Shown: piece after piece, positions 34,762 through 44,112 of the stretch
How positions within the stretch are numbered: position 1 is the first letter of the stretch
Layout of the letters: every line of letters starts with the position of its first letter
Assembly (NCBI GenBank): GCA_011374975.1
Contig: DRNU01000151.1
Location: forward strand, 19,935-83,934
From: Gammaproteobacteria bacterium
GTDB lineage: Bacteria; Pseudomonadota; Gammaproteobacteria; DSM-19610
Length of the DNA stretch: 64,000 nucleotides
Direction of reading: 5' to 3'
Translations under genes and position numbers: made by a program
Notes under the pieces: generated by a model
What the model saw: only the letters and a program-made list of their open reading frames with translations
Databases searched by the model: none
Told to the model about the DNA's origin: nothing

Positions 34762-35472
34762 TTATCGGTTGTTAATAATCCGGTGAAAGAACCGCATAGA
34801 CAGATTTTTAACACGCAGAGAGTCTCCATCCATGAGTTTTACGGGTTGTGTTAACGGCTCCTCATTTCTCATCACACGACCCCACCTTTGCGGTAGCAGG
34901 TGGTAACCATCAGTGTTCCGCTGAATTTCCGCTGCAAAACCAAAAGTCAGCCATCCAGAGGTGCGAATATCGCATTCTTTTGATCTGCCAATCCTGAAGT
35001 TCTGCTCCTTGAGCAGGAACCTGGATTGCTTGCCTTTGGCATCCAGTAACTCCAGATACGCTGTTTTCTTCTTTTCTCTTAGCTTAAGAAGCTCCTGAAC
35101 GTCAGATATATTCACTTCCATGGTGCCGGTCTGGGACTGATCTCCGTCCTGCGCAATATCCGGATCGGCTATTCCGTGGAGTCCGCGCGACACCATATAC
35201 TTCAGAACATAGTTGTATATCTGTATCTCATCCCGGTATTCGAGCCTGTGCCGGTCGACTTTATTGCCGTTGACAAATACGCCATTACTACTGTCATTAT
35301 CGTCTATGACGTATCCACCTGATTCCTTTTGAATCCATGCGTGATGCGATGAGACGCCTGCATTATCAAGGACAATATCACTATCCGCACTTCGTCCGAC
35401 GGTCAGGTGGTCCTTGGTCATTTCAACCTGATCCATCAGCACATCGTTGAGGTATATTCGCATGTAGGGCAT
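34762..35472 (-). CDS. FHA-domain protein (second FHA-like domain degenerate)
   Basis: A 236-aa protein. Residues 1-95 form a canonical FHA domain (LTVGRSADSDIVLDNAGVSS, HHAWI, DNDSSNGVFVNGNKV) that binds phosphothreonine. Residues about 140-230 form a second FHA-like fold (FRIGRSKECDIRTSGWLTF, then GRVMRNEEPL) lacking the SxxH and NG residues that contact phosphate. A short charged helix links them. It follows the kinase by 30 bp and is probably its reader or substrate. Confidence 0.88.
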   Translation of the reverse strand: MPYMRIYLNDVLMDQVEMTKDHLTVGRSADSDIVLDNAGVSSHHAWIQKESGGYVIDDNDSSNGVFVNGNKVDRHRLEYRDEIQIYNYVLKYMVSRGLHGIADPDIAQDGDQSQTGTMEVNISDVQELLKLREKKKTAYLELLDAKGKQSRFLLKEQNFRIGRSKECDIRTSGWLTFGFAAEIQRNTDGYHLLPQRWGRVMRNEEPLTQPVKLMDGDSLRVKNLSMRFFHRIINNR

Positions 35473-35502
35473 GTCAGTTATCCACTGGTTACTTTATTAA
35501 GC

Positions 35503-37167
35503 TCACGAGAATGGCGCCTTGATTTTCTTCCAGATCCTTCCCGGCGCATCCCGGAATGCGTTTGTGTTTTTCTGCAGCTCCTGCAATCTGGCATTGTCAG
35601 GCTGAATCTCCAGCCCTCGATTCAAATACTCCTTTGCAGCTACATAATTGAACTTGTCCAGCTTGCTTTCGGCAAGGTCTCCATAAGCATCGGCGATTCC
35701 GGTGATACCCTCAAGCGCCTGTCTGTGTCCGGGATACAGCTCAAGAATTTTCTGATAGTAGTAGTAGGCATTGTTATTCTTCGGCCTTGTAAGCCGGCGC
35801 TCTTTCAATGCCGTGTCAGCCTGCGACAGCAATTTTCCAATGTTCGATTTTTTCTGCAGCGCTTGCAGCCGGCGATTGTCCGGCTGAATGGCCAGCCCTC
35901 GATGCAAATGGCGCCTGGCGGCTTCGTAATCGTACTGATCCAGTTTTCTTTCCGCGAGATCTGCATAGGCATCAGCGATTCTGTTCTTGCCCCTGATCGC
36001 CTCTTCGTGCTGCGGATGCAGTTCAAGGATCCGCTGGTAATAGTGATAGGCATTGTTATTTTCCGGTGTTGTAAGCCGGTATTCTTCAAGTGCCGCGGCC
36101 GCCTGCGACAAAAGCGCCTCGATGACTTGTTCGTTATTGCTCGCTGCAACAGGTGTTTCTTTTACCGGATCAACGGGTTCCGGAGACGGCATTTCGACAG
36201 TAACCGGGGTACTTTCCGGAATTACGGCTTCGCTTTTTGTCATGACCGGAGTCGCCGGATGCTCGTTGCGCCCGGGAATCATCCATAGCCCTGTCAATAC
36301 GGCACCACCGACGCCAAGAACGGCCGCAAGAGCTCCGGCGGGTGCCCATGTCATTCGCCGTGGCTTCTTTTTTACCGGCATTCTTAACTGCTGGACAAAG
36401 CGCACCATTTCCGCAGCGCTTGTGAATCGATCGTCCGGGGATTTCGCTATCATTTTGTGAATCAGGGTGCGATAGCGGAGCAGCTCATGCGGAAGGACCG
36501 GGAGCGGATCCGACATATGAGCGACAATGGTTTCAATATGGGAGTCGCCTTTATAAGGCTTATTCCCGGTCAGCATTTCATACAGGACGATTCCAAGACT
36601 GTAGATATCGGTGCGCCTGTCCAGCTCTTTCGAGGCGGCCTGCTCCGGGCTGATATAGTAAGGGCTGCCAAAGGCACGGCCGTCCATTGTCAGCCTGGCA
36701 TCGGATTCCTGTTGTTTGGCGGTCCCGAAGTCAGTAAGAATCGGTGTGCCGTCTTTGTGGAACAGAATATTGCCTGGTTTGATGTCCCGGTGAATGATGC
36801 CCTTTCGGTGGACGAAATCCAGGCAATTACCAAGCGCTTCCAGCCATTGCAATGCATCCTGCGGATCCACCTTTTTCGGAATTCGTGCGTCGAGATCCCC
36901 ACCCTCAAGATACTCCATGCAAATATAGGGTCGCCCGTCACTGGTAGCACCGATATCATGAATGTTGATGACATTGCGATGATTTAATGAAGCGATTATC
37001 TGGCCTTCATTGAGAAACCGGCTTAACTGCTCTGGATTTTCGAATTTTCTCAGCAGTTTTATGGCGACATGGCGCTGCAGGGATTCCTGTACAGCCAAAT
37101 AAACGGAGGCCGTACCGCCCTCGGCTATCAGGTGTTCGATCTTGTAACCCGGTATCGTAATTTTCAC
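35503..37167 (-). CDS. Transmembrane Ser/Thr protein kinase with duplicated C-terminal repeats
   Basis: A 554-aa PknB-type kinase: glycine loop AEGGTAS (15-21), Lys37 in VAIK, HRDIKPGN (126-133), DFG (146-148), SPEQAA. A single membrane helix spans about 275-297. The C-terminal periplasmic part contains two copies of a roughly 100-residue module (TPENNNAYHYYQRILELHPQ and RPKNNNAYYYYQKILELYPG, each ending IQPDNxRLQxLQKx), resembling TPR units. Start codon is GTG. It leads the operon with the FHA and PP2C genes. Confidence 0.92.
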   Translation of the reverse strand: MKITIPGYKIEHLIAEGGTASVYLAVQESLQRHVAIKLLRKFENPEQLSRFLNEGQIIASLNHRNVINIHDIGATSDGRPYICMEYLEGGDLDARIPKKVDPQDALQWLEALGNCLDFVHRKGIIHRDIKPGNILFHKDGTPILTDFGTAKQQESDARLTMDGRAFGSPYYISPEQAASKELDRRTDIYSLGIVLYEMLTGNKPYKGDSHIETIVAHMSDPLPVLPHELLRYRTLIHKMIAKSPDDRFTSAAEMVRFVQQLRMPVKKKPRRMTWAPAGALAAVLGVGGAVLTGLWMIPGRNEHPATPVMTKSEAVIPESTPVTVEMPSPEPVDPVKETPVAASNNEQVIEALLSQAAAALEEYRLTTPENNNAYHYYQRILELHPQHEEAIRGKNRIADAYADLAERKLDQYDYEAARRHLHRGLAIQPDNRRLQALQKKSNIGKLLSQADTALKERRLTRPKNNNAYYYYQKILELYPGHRQALEGITGIADAYGDLAESKLDKFNYVAAKEYLNRGLEIQPDNARLQELQKNTNAFRDAPGRIWKKIKAPFS

Positions 37168-37884
37168 AGCTGCAGCGCTTCGATGGATACTGTTGATTCG
37201 TCGTGTAATTGCTGTCCTTCCCGGGGGAGGCTGTATACTGTCTCCGGCCCGGGAAAAACCATTGCGCTGCTAATCGTCAGTAAGCGCAGAACACTTTATG
37301 GTGTATTTGGTGTCGACACCGATCACCTATAAAAAGTCTTTAAATACCCTTACGTTATCGTCATTAATCAGAGAAGCTTTAGTGCGTTTGGCCGGGGCCG
37401 GATTTCTGTAACGGATTGGGATAACTGGAAAAAAAGGTTTTTGGAATGAAATCTGCCGTCAATGGCCGGTACCGCCACACTCCACCTTTGGTGTGCGTGC
37501 TGGCGATGCGGCCAGTGGCAAGCCTACTTGTTCAAGCTGGTAACCGGTCTTCGCTGCGGGGACATCCTGAGGCAATGCGTTCGATGGTTCATGGCAGCTG
37601 GGATGAACCGGGAACAGGGACGACTGCCGGGTAAAATGGAGGCACCAGGCTTTGACCTGCGCTGTGACGCGCATCTCCGCACCCTGACCGAGGACATCGT
37701 CAAATCGAGCGAAATGTCGCGAAAGCGGCGTGGCAATCCCTTTCCAGAGGTATCAGCAATCTGGCACTGACCAGCTCTTTGGATAAGTCGACGGCGAGCT
37801 TTCCGGCCGGATCTGTGTTCTTTGCGGGCATGGCGTTCAGATCTCTTTCGCTGAAGCTACCGGAAGACTTACCCGGAGTTCGAA
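37168..37884. other. 717-bp region without a recognisable gene
   Basis: It separates the kinase start from the large EVE/KAP gene's stop. The left part holds the kinase promoter and an inverted repeat. Open frames at 37446-37888 on both strands lack ribosome sites, conserved motifs and sensible composition, so I do not call them. No RNA gene was seen. Confidence 0.4.
37218..37255 (-). promoter_or_regulatory. Inverted repeat upstream of the kinase operon
   Basis: TTCCCGGG (37218-37225) and CCCGGGAA (37248-37255) are perfect inverted arms, extended by GGAG/CTCC with a 2-nt offset. They enclose a short AT-containing centre (TGTATACT). The element lies 50-90 bp upstream of the kinase start. It could be an operator around the promoter or a leader hairpin. 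Confidence 0.45.
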
Positions 37885-40800
37885 TCACTCCCCGGTTGTC
37901 AGATGCCAGCCGAACGAATACCGACCGACATCACAAGACCACTTCCGACAGAGTTCAAAATCATCCTCAAACTTCGGGCCGCCGTTTTCGCCAAGCTGCC
38001 TGATCACTGTACCGAGGCTCCGATGAATCTCGGCTGCGGCATTGCTCAGTTTCTCCAGCTGCTCCTCGCGGTTACTCGGCGGCACGGAGAGACTGGACTG
38101 CTTGTTTTGTTCGCTGCGTTCGACAAAAAGCGATCTCCAGTCCTCCTTGTATTTCTTTGCGGCGATCGGTAGCCATTTAGACAGTTCAGCTGTCTCCGGA
38201 GCGATGGAGCTGAAGTCACTTATTATCTGCGACCCTGTGTCTGCGCGTCCGACGCTGATCGCCAGGAGAATCAATACGACGCGGTACTCGCCGTTCTCTG
38301 AATCAATGAAGCGAGCGAATTGCTCGTCATCGCTTGCCGCCTGGACGCGCAACAGTCGGTAGATATTGATGAACCGCTTGGCCAGGCGCGGGGTTGATAG
38401 AAATGGGTGGAGTGCAGCGATAAATTGCTCTTCCCACTCACGCAACAACATCGCGGCGATACGTTCGCGCGCCTCTTCCTGTTCCTGTTTTCTTTTCCCG
38501 GCCTTCTGTTCCCTGACAAGGTCTGCATCGAGGGACGATGTATCCGTCGTGGACGTTGTCTGACCCGGAGTTTCCGCCGGGACTTCGGTCCTGGCAGGAT
38601 TTACGGGATGTTGCGGCACCGGTTCAGGCTCCCGGTCTGGTTTCGGTTTGACCTCTTCGCCATCCGCAGCCTGCACGCGCTCGAATCGCGTCCTGGGTTG
38701 ATTTGTCATGCCGGCAATCAGTTTCCGATAGCCGCCGACATCCATAACCGGCAGAGAAAACGGGATCTGAAAGATCTTCTCGAGGTAATTCTGGGCACTA
38801 AAACGGTATTGTCGATCCTGCAACGGCCGGTCACCGAGTGTTGGATGTTGTGCGTTGTATTCTTCGTTCAGGGAACGTTCGAGCCAGCGGGGATCGACGG
38901 CAACCACGACGACGAAAAGTTCGAAAGCGAGGATAAGGTGCACTGCCTGCAGCACTTCGACGACGCGTTCCGGAGGACAACGATCGAGATCGTCGATGTA
39001 CAGAATAATACGTTCGATCGGTCGAGTGTCCCACGATTCCTCGCTGTCACTACCCTTCTGTTCTTCCTCCGTATCCTGTGAACCGTGCGTTCGCCAATCC
39101 TTCAATAATTCGGCCAGCTGCTCGAAATCCTGTCGTATGACTGAAATCAGACCGAGGCGGTCAAGGTAGCGCGAGTCGCGGACGCGCCCCTCGAGGAAAT
39201 CATAGACCAGACCGCCCGAATTGATCCTCTGGATCTCCGCCTGCGCTTCAGCGATCTGCCTGTCAGCTTCATCCAGACGATGTTCCTCAGTGACAATCTT
39301 CACGTCGAGGTCCTGAAGATGCTCATGCAACCTGGCTTCTTCCGGAGACGGCCTTTCGAGCTTCAGACGAGGATTCTGCATCTCTTCCTGGATCGCTTCA
39401 AGGTATCCCAACCCAGAGGACACCTGCTTCAGCCGTTTTGAGACCCAGGTCAATCCGGTCCCTAAAATCGTAACAAACTGCAATAGCGGTGAGAGTGCTG
39501 CGGAGAACGAGAACTCCTCCCCAACTATGAGTTGCTCGAGCAGCCAGGGCCAGGCAAGCACCACAGCCAGAAGTGCGAGCAGCAATAAACCGGAGGCCCA
39601 GGCCCGGCTACCGGTGAACGCCGCTGCGATAGCATTTGACAGTGCCGATCCCCGCGTTTTGATGTCGCGCAGCTGCTCGTAGACCTGCTGTGCAGATTCA
39701 GCCGTGTCGATTGTCTCAGTGAGCCCAAGATCTCTGGCGGCTGCCTCCGCCTTCTTTCTTGCATCCTCGAGGTCGGGCCAGTCTTTTTTCTCCGGGTCCC
39801 CCGGCTCCGGCTTTACTTTCCTGACGGCATCCCAGACGCGCTTCAGCCGCCTTTCTTCGTAGTATTTGCGCAGACAGTCTCTTTTTGACCGCCGTATGGC
39901 AAGCTTTCTTGTGGCTATTTTGCGGCTCTTCTGCGCCTCGGCAATTACGGCGCGCGCCACTTTTTGCTCCTGCTCGCTTGAGCGGATTTTCTTGCGCAGC
40001 TCACGGCGGACGCCATCCACCGTGTCATTTCGCCCGCGCAATTCAACGGAAAGTCCGTCAAACAGGTGCGAGGCGAGGCTTGCCCACAGGTCCGAGTCGA
40101 CGTAGTGCCACGCGTTAAATTCGATCTGCGCCGCACGTGAAACCGAATCGGCGCTGGCCTCGGCCTGTGCTTTCTTGCCGGCGATTGCCGCTACCTTTTC
40201 CTGCATAAGTCGCATGAAAAACGTCTTGCCAACACCCCAGTCGCCCAGCAAACCGATCGCAAACGGTGGCTGGACATCCTTCGCGATCAACAAGGTTGCG
40301 AACAACTCCGCCTGGTCCTTTGCATTAAGACTGTCTCGTTCGCTGTGCCGCGCGCCGTTTTCCTGGCCGATGACCGGTACCGAATCAGTCTCGACCCAGG
40401 CTCGCGGAGCGGCGACTGGCGAATCCGTCGGGGGACCGCCGCCCGGCTCTTGCGGATTGAGCTGATTGGCGAAATAGGCAGGATCGGTTTCGCCGAAACG
40501 CTGGTACAGCCCTCTCAGATCGTTAATCGCCACTTCCCAGTTCCGGGCGTACTCGCTGTCATTGTCAACCAGGAATCGCCACCACACGTCCTGCAAGCGC
40601 GTGCGCCACTGAGCGCCGAGACTCTGGGGATTCCTGGCGAAGCTGGGGAAAACGCGTTCCGGGGCAAAAAGTATGGCGGTAATCAGGGCGCGCCCCCAGA
40701 CATTCTTGCGGTCCGGAATTGCGGACGTCGAGATGGCCAGAGATTCCGCCAACGCCGGTGATATAGCGAAGCTGACCTGATCGTTATTTTCATCAAATGA

Positions 40801-42024
40801 TGGAGTTTCGATCTCGGCACCCATGCTGGTCAACGCTTCCCGAATACTCTCGAACGCCCTTGATGACGCCGCAGTATTCAACACGCCTCTCAAAGCCCCT
40901 TCTGCCGAGATCTGACCGGTTTTTTTGGATACCAGATCGTTCCGTACCGCCCACAGCAGGGCAGTCTGTACGTGAGATGCAAGATCGTCTTTCCGCAGCG
41001 TATTACCCGCAGAATCCATTTCCTCGTAAGCGGCATTTACTGCAGGTGCTGACCCGTCATCGGGCCGGACTCCCGGCCCCGATGGCAAATTGACCAGGTT
41101 GAGCTCCCTGAGCACGGATTCCAGCTGCTCGGACTGGCCTGCGGAAATCGGCAGGAAAGTTTGCCGGGGATCAGCAGTCAGGACCGGCAAATCAAGTTCA
41201 TACCCGGCCAGCTGTTCCGCCGACCAGTAGGGCTCGAACCGTTCCTCATACAGGACCGGTATGGTTTCGTCATCGGGTGCCTCATTGACTCGCCCCCAGC
41301 CATAAAGTCCCCTGGCATCCGTGTCGCCGCCTTGCCAGAACCAAATGAGATCGCCGACGACAAAGCCTGGATTGTGAGCCATCCGCCATCGATCGACCTT
41401 TTTGGGAAACAGATTCTCTTCAAGCGAGAACTGCTCAATGTCCGCACGGAAGATCCATATTCCGGTCCTCGGAGTTGGTGTGCCTGGAGACTTCTGCGGT
41501 GATGTGGATGTCGCTTGATCGCCGGAGCTGTCCGTAGTCGCACCACGCTGAGCAAGCTTCAGAAGCTCGTCGACTGCACGACCTATATCGAGTCCCAGAC
41601 CGTGCAGCCGCTTCGGCAAGGCGCCAAGATCCGGATTCACGTCGACGAAGCCTATGATGAAAAGGGCAACCCCTCGCGTGTCCAGGGCACGCACCTCGCT
41701 GAATCGGGAGCTCGATTGTTGAAGAGCCATTTCGAAATGCCTGTGCAGTTTGACGTCGGACAGTGGTGCACCGGATACTGGCGGCGTCTTCCCGATGCCG
41801 ATCGATTCGCGATACCCTTGCCAGTCGAGACCCAGGGATTGCAGTGTATTATAGACATCGCTATTTAGCGCTGCGGCTGCGTAAAGCGCCGTACTCCGGG
41901 TAATGCTCGAGACGCGGACTTTCTTATCAGCCCCCCTTTTGTCCTGTATTGTCTGGGCCAGCGCCATCCAGTCGTCCAGGTCTTCGCCCGGTGACAATCC
42001 CAGTGATTCGAGCAGTTTTCTCAT
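37885..42024 (-). CDS. KAP-family P-loop NTPase with EVE-like and Clp-N-like domains (1379 aa)
   Basis: Domains in order: a helical Clp-N-like repeat region (about 1-160); an EVE/PUA-like domain (about 188-305; GIWIFRADIEQFSLEE, VVGDLIWFWQGGDTDARGLY); a second Clp-N-like region (about 340-480; ISAEGALRGVLNTAASSRAF); then a KAP NTPase with Walker A GDWGVGKT (594-601), two membrane helices (808-828, 842-862), a coiled coil (about 890-935) and Walker B IILYIDDLDRC (1006-1016). EVE domains read modified bases; KAP NTPases act at membranes, often in defence systems. The combination suggests a sensor of modified nucleic acid or phage infection. It follows a lipoprotein gene and a small-protein gene on the same strand. 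Confidence 0.8.
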   Translation of the reverse strand: MRKLLESLGLSPGEDLDDWMALAQTIQDKRGADKKVRVSSITRSTALYAAAALNSDVYNTLQSLGLDWQGYRESIGIGKTPPVSGAPLSDVKLHRHFEMALQQSSSRFSEVRALDTRGVALFIIGFVDVNPDLGALPKRLHGLGLDIGRAVDELLKLAQRGATTDSSGDQATSTSPQKSPGTPTPRTGIWIFRADIEQFSLEENLFPKKVDRWRMAHNPGFVVGDLIWFWQGGDTDARGLYGWGRVNEAPDDETIPVLYEERFEPYWSAEQLAGYELDLPVLTADPRQTFLPISAGQSEQLESVLRELNLVNLPSGPGVRPDDGSAPAVNAAYEEMDSAGNTLRKDDLASHVQTALLWAVRNDLVSKKTGQISAEGALRGVLNTAASSRAFESIREALTSMGAEIETPSFDENNDQVSFAISPALAESLAISTSAIPDRKNVWGRALITAILFAPERVFPSFARNPQSLGAQWRTRLQDVWWRFLVDNDSEYARNWEVAINDLRGLYQRFGETDPAYFANQLNPQEPGGGPPTDSPVAAPRAWVETDSVPVIGQENGARHSERDSLNAKDQAELFATLLIAKDVQPPFAIGLLGDWGVGKTFFMRLMQEKVAAIAGKKAQAEASADSVSRAAQIEFNAWHYVDSDLWASLASHLFDGLSVELRGRNDTVDGVRRELRKKIRSSEQEQKVARAVIAEAQKSRKIATRKLAIRRSKRDCLRKYYEERRLKRVWDAVRKVKPEPGDPEKKDWPDLEDARKKAEAAARDLGLTETIDTAESAQQVYEQLRDIKTRGSALSNAIAAAFTGSRAWASGLLLLALLAVVLAWPWLLEQLIVGEEFSFSAALSPLLQFVTILGTGLTWVSKRLKQVSSGLGYLEAIQEEMQNPRLKLERPSPEEARLHEHLQDLDVKIVTEEHRLDEADRQIAEAQAEIQRINSGGLVYDFLEGRVRDSRYLDRLGLISVIRQDFEQLAELLKDWRTHGSQDTEEEQKGSDSEESWDTRPIERIILYIDDLDRCPPERVVEVLQAVHLILAFELFVVVVAVDPRWLERSLNEEYNAQHPTLGDRPLQDRQYRFSAQNYLEKIFQIPFSLPVMDVGGYRKLIAGMTNQPRTRFERVQAADGEEVKPKPDREPEPVPQHPVNPARTEVPAETPGQTTSTTDTSSLDADLVREQKAGKRKQEQEEARERIAAMLLREWEEQFIAALHPFLSTPRLAKRFINIYRLLRVQAASDDEQFARFIDSENGEYRVVLILLAISVGRADTGSQIISDFSSIAPETAELSKWLPIAAKKYKEDWRSLFVERSEQNKQSSLSVPPSNREEQLEKLSNAAAEIHRSLGTVIRQLGENGGPKFEDDFELCRKWSCDVGRYSFGWHLTTGE

Positions 42025-42138
42025 GAGAGAAGGACGCTCATTTCAGCTCCGGTTATCTGGCAGAAACAGCGGGTAATCGATACACGCAAACGGATATGGA
42101 ACGGCGGATGGCCTGGGTACAGCCCGGGCCACTATCGG

Positions 42139-42399
42139 TTACACCGGTTTGAGGTATTTGCCTAAAAGCTTGATGACGACGCCGCCAAGGCTTTTTACAT
42201 TCTTTTCCAACGTGGCCACCTTCTTGTTCTGAGCCGCTGAACTGTTCACGATGTTTAGCAGCTCCTCGAACTTTTTCTTGTCAACTTTGCGCGGCAGTAA
42301 TTTATCTATCTCTGCCTGAGTCAGTGGCGTAAGTTTCGCCAGTTCGCCCGCGAGCTGCGCATTGGTCAACTCGGCTTCTTCACTGAAGTTATAAGGCAT
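42139..42399 (-). CDS. Small helical protein, unknown function
   Basis: 86 aa, no signal peptide. It has LTQAEIDKLLPRKVDKKKFE, and NSSAAQNKKVATLEKNVKS, a short coiled coil. The ribosome site AAGGGAG is the end of the preceding lipoprotein gene, which stops 2 bp before this start, so the two are coupled. I do not recognise the family. It may be a soluble partner of the lipoprotein or the NTPase. Confidence 0.7.
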   Translation of the reverse strand: MPYNFSEEAELTNAQLAGELAKLTPLTQAEIDKLLPRKVDKKKFEELLNIVNSSAAQNKKVATLEKNVKSLGGVVIKLLGKYLKPV

Positions 42400-42401
42400 G
42401 T

Positions 42402-43187
42402 TCAGTCTCCCTTATTAAACAGTTGTTCGAGTTCGATTTTGGCGGTTTGGAATTTACCCAGAAATTTATCGACGCTCGATTCTGCATCCGTGGCTTTCTC
42501 GAGTATCGACGCGGCCTGATCGCTGACTTCGACGACCTTTCTTACCGCCTTTCGTTGTGTCTCCAGTGCACCGATACGTTCGAGAACTGCGTCACGCTGC
42601 TCCTGAATTTTGACCACCGACGCCAGGTAGCCCTTTATCGCTGCGCTGCCACGGAGCAGATCGTTGTATCCATCGCGCAATCGTTCCAGTACAAATGCTT
42701 CTTGATCATCCACCGGCTTCATGAGTATCGCGCGTTGCTTGTTGATTTCTGTTTGTGCGGCCCGGGAAAAGTCGAGCAGAACCATACCAAGAGTGGCAGC
42801 TTCTTCATTTGTGAGACGTTCCAGCGCCCGGCGAATCGCAGCCTGGACGTCGCTATCCGTAATATTACGGATAGCGACGGTGCTCTCCCAGTCGACACTT
42901 GCCATTTTATAGGCAACATCGAGGTCTTCGCGAAACTGTTTGCCCTGTTTCCCCGTACCCTGCACCACATTGGCCAGAAACTGCGGGATCCATTTATCGA
43001 CCATAAACCGTTCGACGTCGTCACGCAGTTTGTCATAGTAAAGACGCACAAATTGTTCGTGGGACGACTGCATTTCCGAAATCTGGCGGTCGACAATTTC
43101 CGAGAGTTCAATCGTTTGTTTAGGCGCTGAAATACAGCCACCGAGACAAGTGGTGACCGTGAGTAGAATTATAAATGGATGCTTCAT
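42402..43187 (-). CDS. Coiled-coil lipoprotein, unknown function
   Basis: The start at 43187 has GGGAG upstream and gives 261 aa with a lipobox LGGC at about residues 15-18. The mature part is long-helical (VDRQISEMQSSHEQFVRLYY, RIGALETQRKAVRKVVEVSD) and probably periplasmic. The coding region contains a perfect 32-bp palindrome. It precedes the small helical gene and the KAP NTPase on the same strand, so the three may form one envelope-linked unit. Confidence 0.75.
   Translation of the reverse strand: MKHPFIILLTVTTCLGGCISAPKQTIELSEIVDRQISEMQSSHEQFVRLYYDKLRDDVERFMVDKWIPQFLANVVQGTGKQGKQFREDLDVAYKMASVDWESTVAIRNITDSDVQAAIRRALERLTNEEAATLGMVLLDFSRAAQTEINKQRAILMKPVDDQEAFVLERLRDGYNDLLRGSAAIKGYLASVVKIQEQRDAVLERIGALETQRKAVRKVVEVSDQAASILEKATDAESSVDKFLGKFQTAKIELEQLFNKGD
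42848..42879. repeat. Perfect 32-bp palindrome inside the lipoprotein gene
   Basis: CGTCGCTATCCGTAAT (42848-42863) is followed without spacer by its exact reverse complement (42864-42879). On the minus strand it codes for part of VAIRNITDSDV; the plus strand reads the same peptide in its own frame. Perfect palindromes this long are rare in coding DNA and tend to be unstable. Confidence 0.9.
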
Positions 43188-43860
43188 ACCTACTCCCTTC
43201 CCTGTGTGCAATTGGATTATGCGCTCCACTTGTACAACAGAACCGATAAAGGCGCCGAGCGTAAGTTCGGCCAGCCCGAGAAACGCTCCACTAAAAGCTT
43301 CGCCAGCAGTGATTCGCGAAAACCGCGACCGCTGCCCGTATGGTTATCGGTATTCTCCTGACCAATCAATGCCGCATCCTCCGCGGTTTAGAGTGAGTCC
43401 AGACCCGAGGCAACCTGTTATTCCGGTTCTGAAACCGGCAGTCAAAGAATTCGATGCTGGTAAGTATTACTGGACAGCCGCCATCACTCCCTGACATCGA
43501 ACCGCTTTGAATATAAGAAGATTAAACTCTCTTTTCCCTTGAGTCTACTGGAAGCCGGCAGTCATTTGGTAACCCGTTTATGCCCGGAGGATCGCGACAG
43601 AGTGGTTCCTATGCGCCAACTTTGCCACATCCTCACCCTCAAGCAGTGGTCCGTAGCGCTCCTGAAAACCTTCCACCATGGATTCACTATAGCCTGCACC
43701 GGCCTGAACACCGCTGAGCACGATCCCTGGCTCTACCCTGGACGTTGCCCCCGTTATGATTGCAATGCGTTTACAGGAATTGGTCGTAGCGGCACTCTTT
43801 GTCACAGTTCATTTGCCACAGTTAACCGTCAGAAAGGAGATTGTGCTGAGCAGTACGGTA
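43188..43860. other. Region with doubtful small ORF only
   Basis: Most of this stretch shows no recognisable gene. A minus-strand ORF of 75 codons (43578-43805, CKRIAIITGATSRVEPGIVL onward) has no ribosome site or known family and may be a fragment. Its neighbour to the right is a truncated glyoxalase, so the whole stretch may be decaying DNA. Confidence 0.35.
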
Positions 43861-44112
43861 TCAGCCAATAAGCCATTGCACCAGTTCAATTGAGTAACCA
43901 TCCGGATCTGCGATGAATGCGATGTTTTCCCGATGACCGGTCTCGTCCACAGGGTAAGTCATTGGGCCCGGCTCACGGACGATTTTTACATTCATCCCAG
44001 CGAGATATTCACAAGCGGCATGGACATCCCTGACTTCCAGCGCAAGATGTCCATATCCATTTCCAGGCCCGTTGCTGTCTTTTTCTGGCCCGTGATTTTG
44101 CCCGAGGCAGTC
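43861..44112 (-). pseudogene. Glyoxalase I C-terminal fragment
   Basis: A minus-strand frame, open from the TGA at 44115-44113 to the TGA at 43863-43861, reads NHGPEKDSNGPGNGYGHLAL, EVRDVHAACEYLAGMNVKIV, then IAFIADPDGYSIELVQW. This matches the second half of lactoylglutathione lyase, including the metal His of GYGH and Glu of SIEL. The first about 60 residues, with the other metal ligands, are missing and there is no start codon, so it cannot make a working enzyme. Confidence 0.85.

Noticed and set aside
37446..37888. Small ORFs on both strands left of the KAP gene
   Set aside because: No start signals or conserved features; composition is not protein-like.
37868..37895. tRNA-like T-arm (GTTCGAATC)
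   Set aside because: The flanking stem does not pair as a T-arm and no anticodon or acceptor arms are found; the site overlaps the end of the KAP gene.
43578..43805. 75-codon minus-strand ORF
   Set aside because: No ribosome site, no recognisable family, and it lies in apparently decaying DNA; mentioned only in the gap entry.
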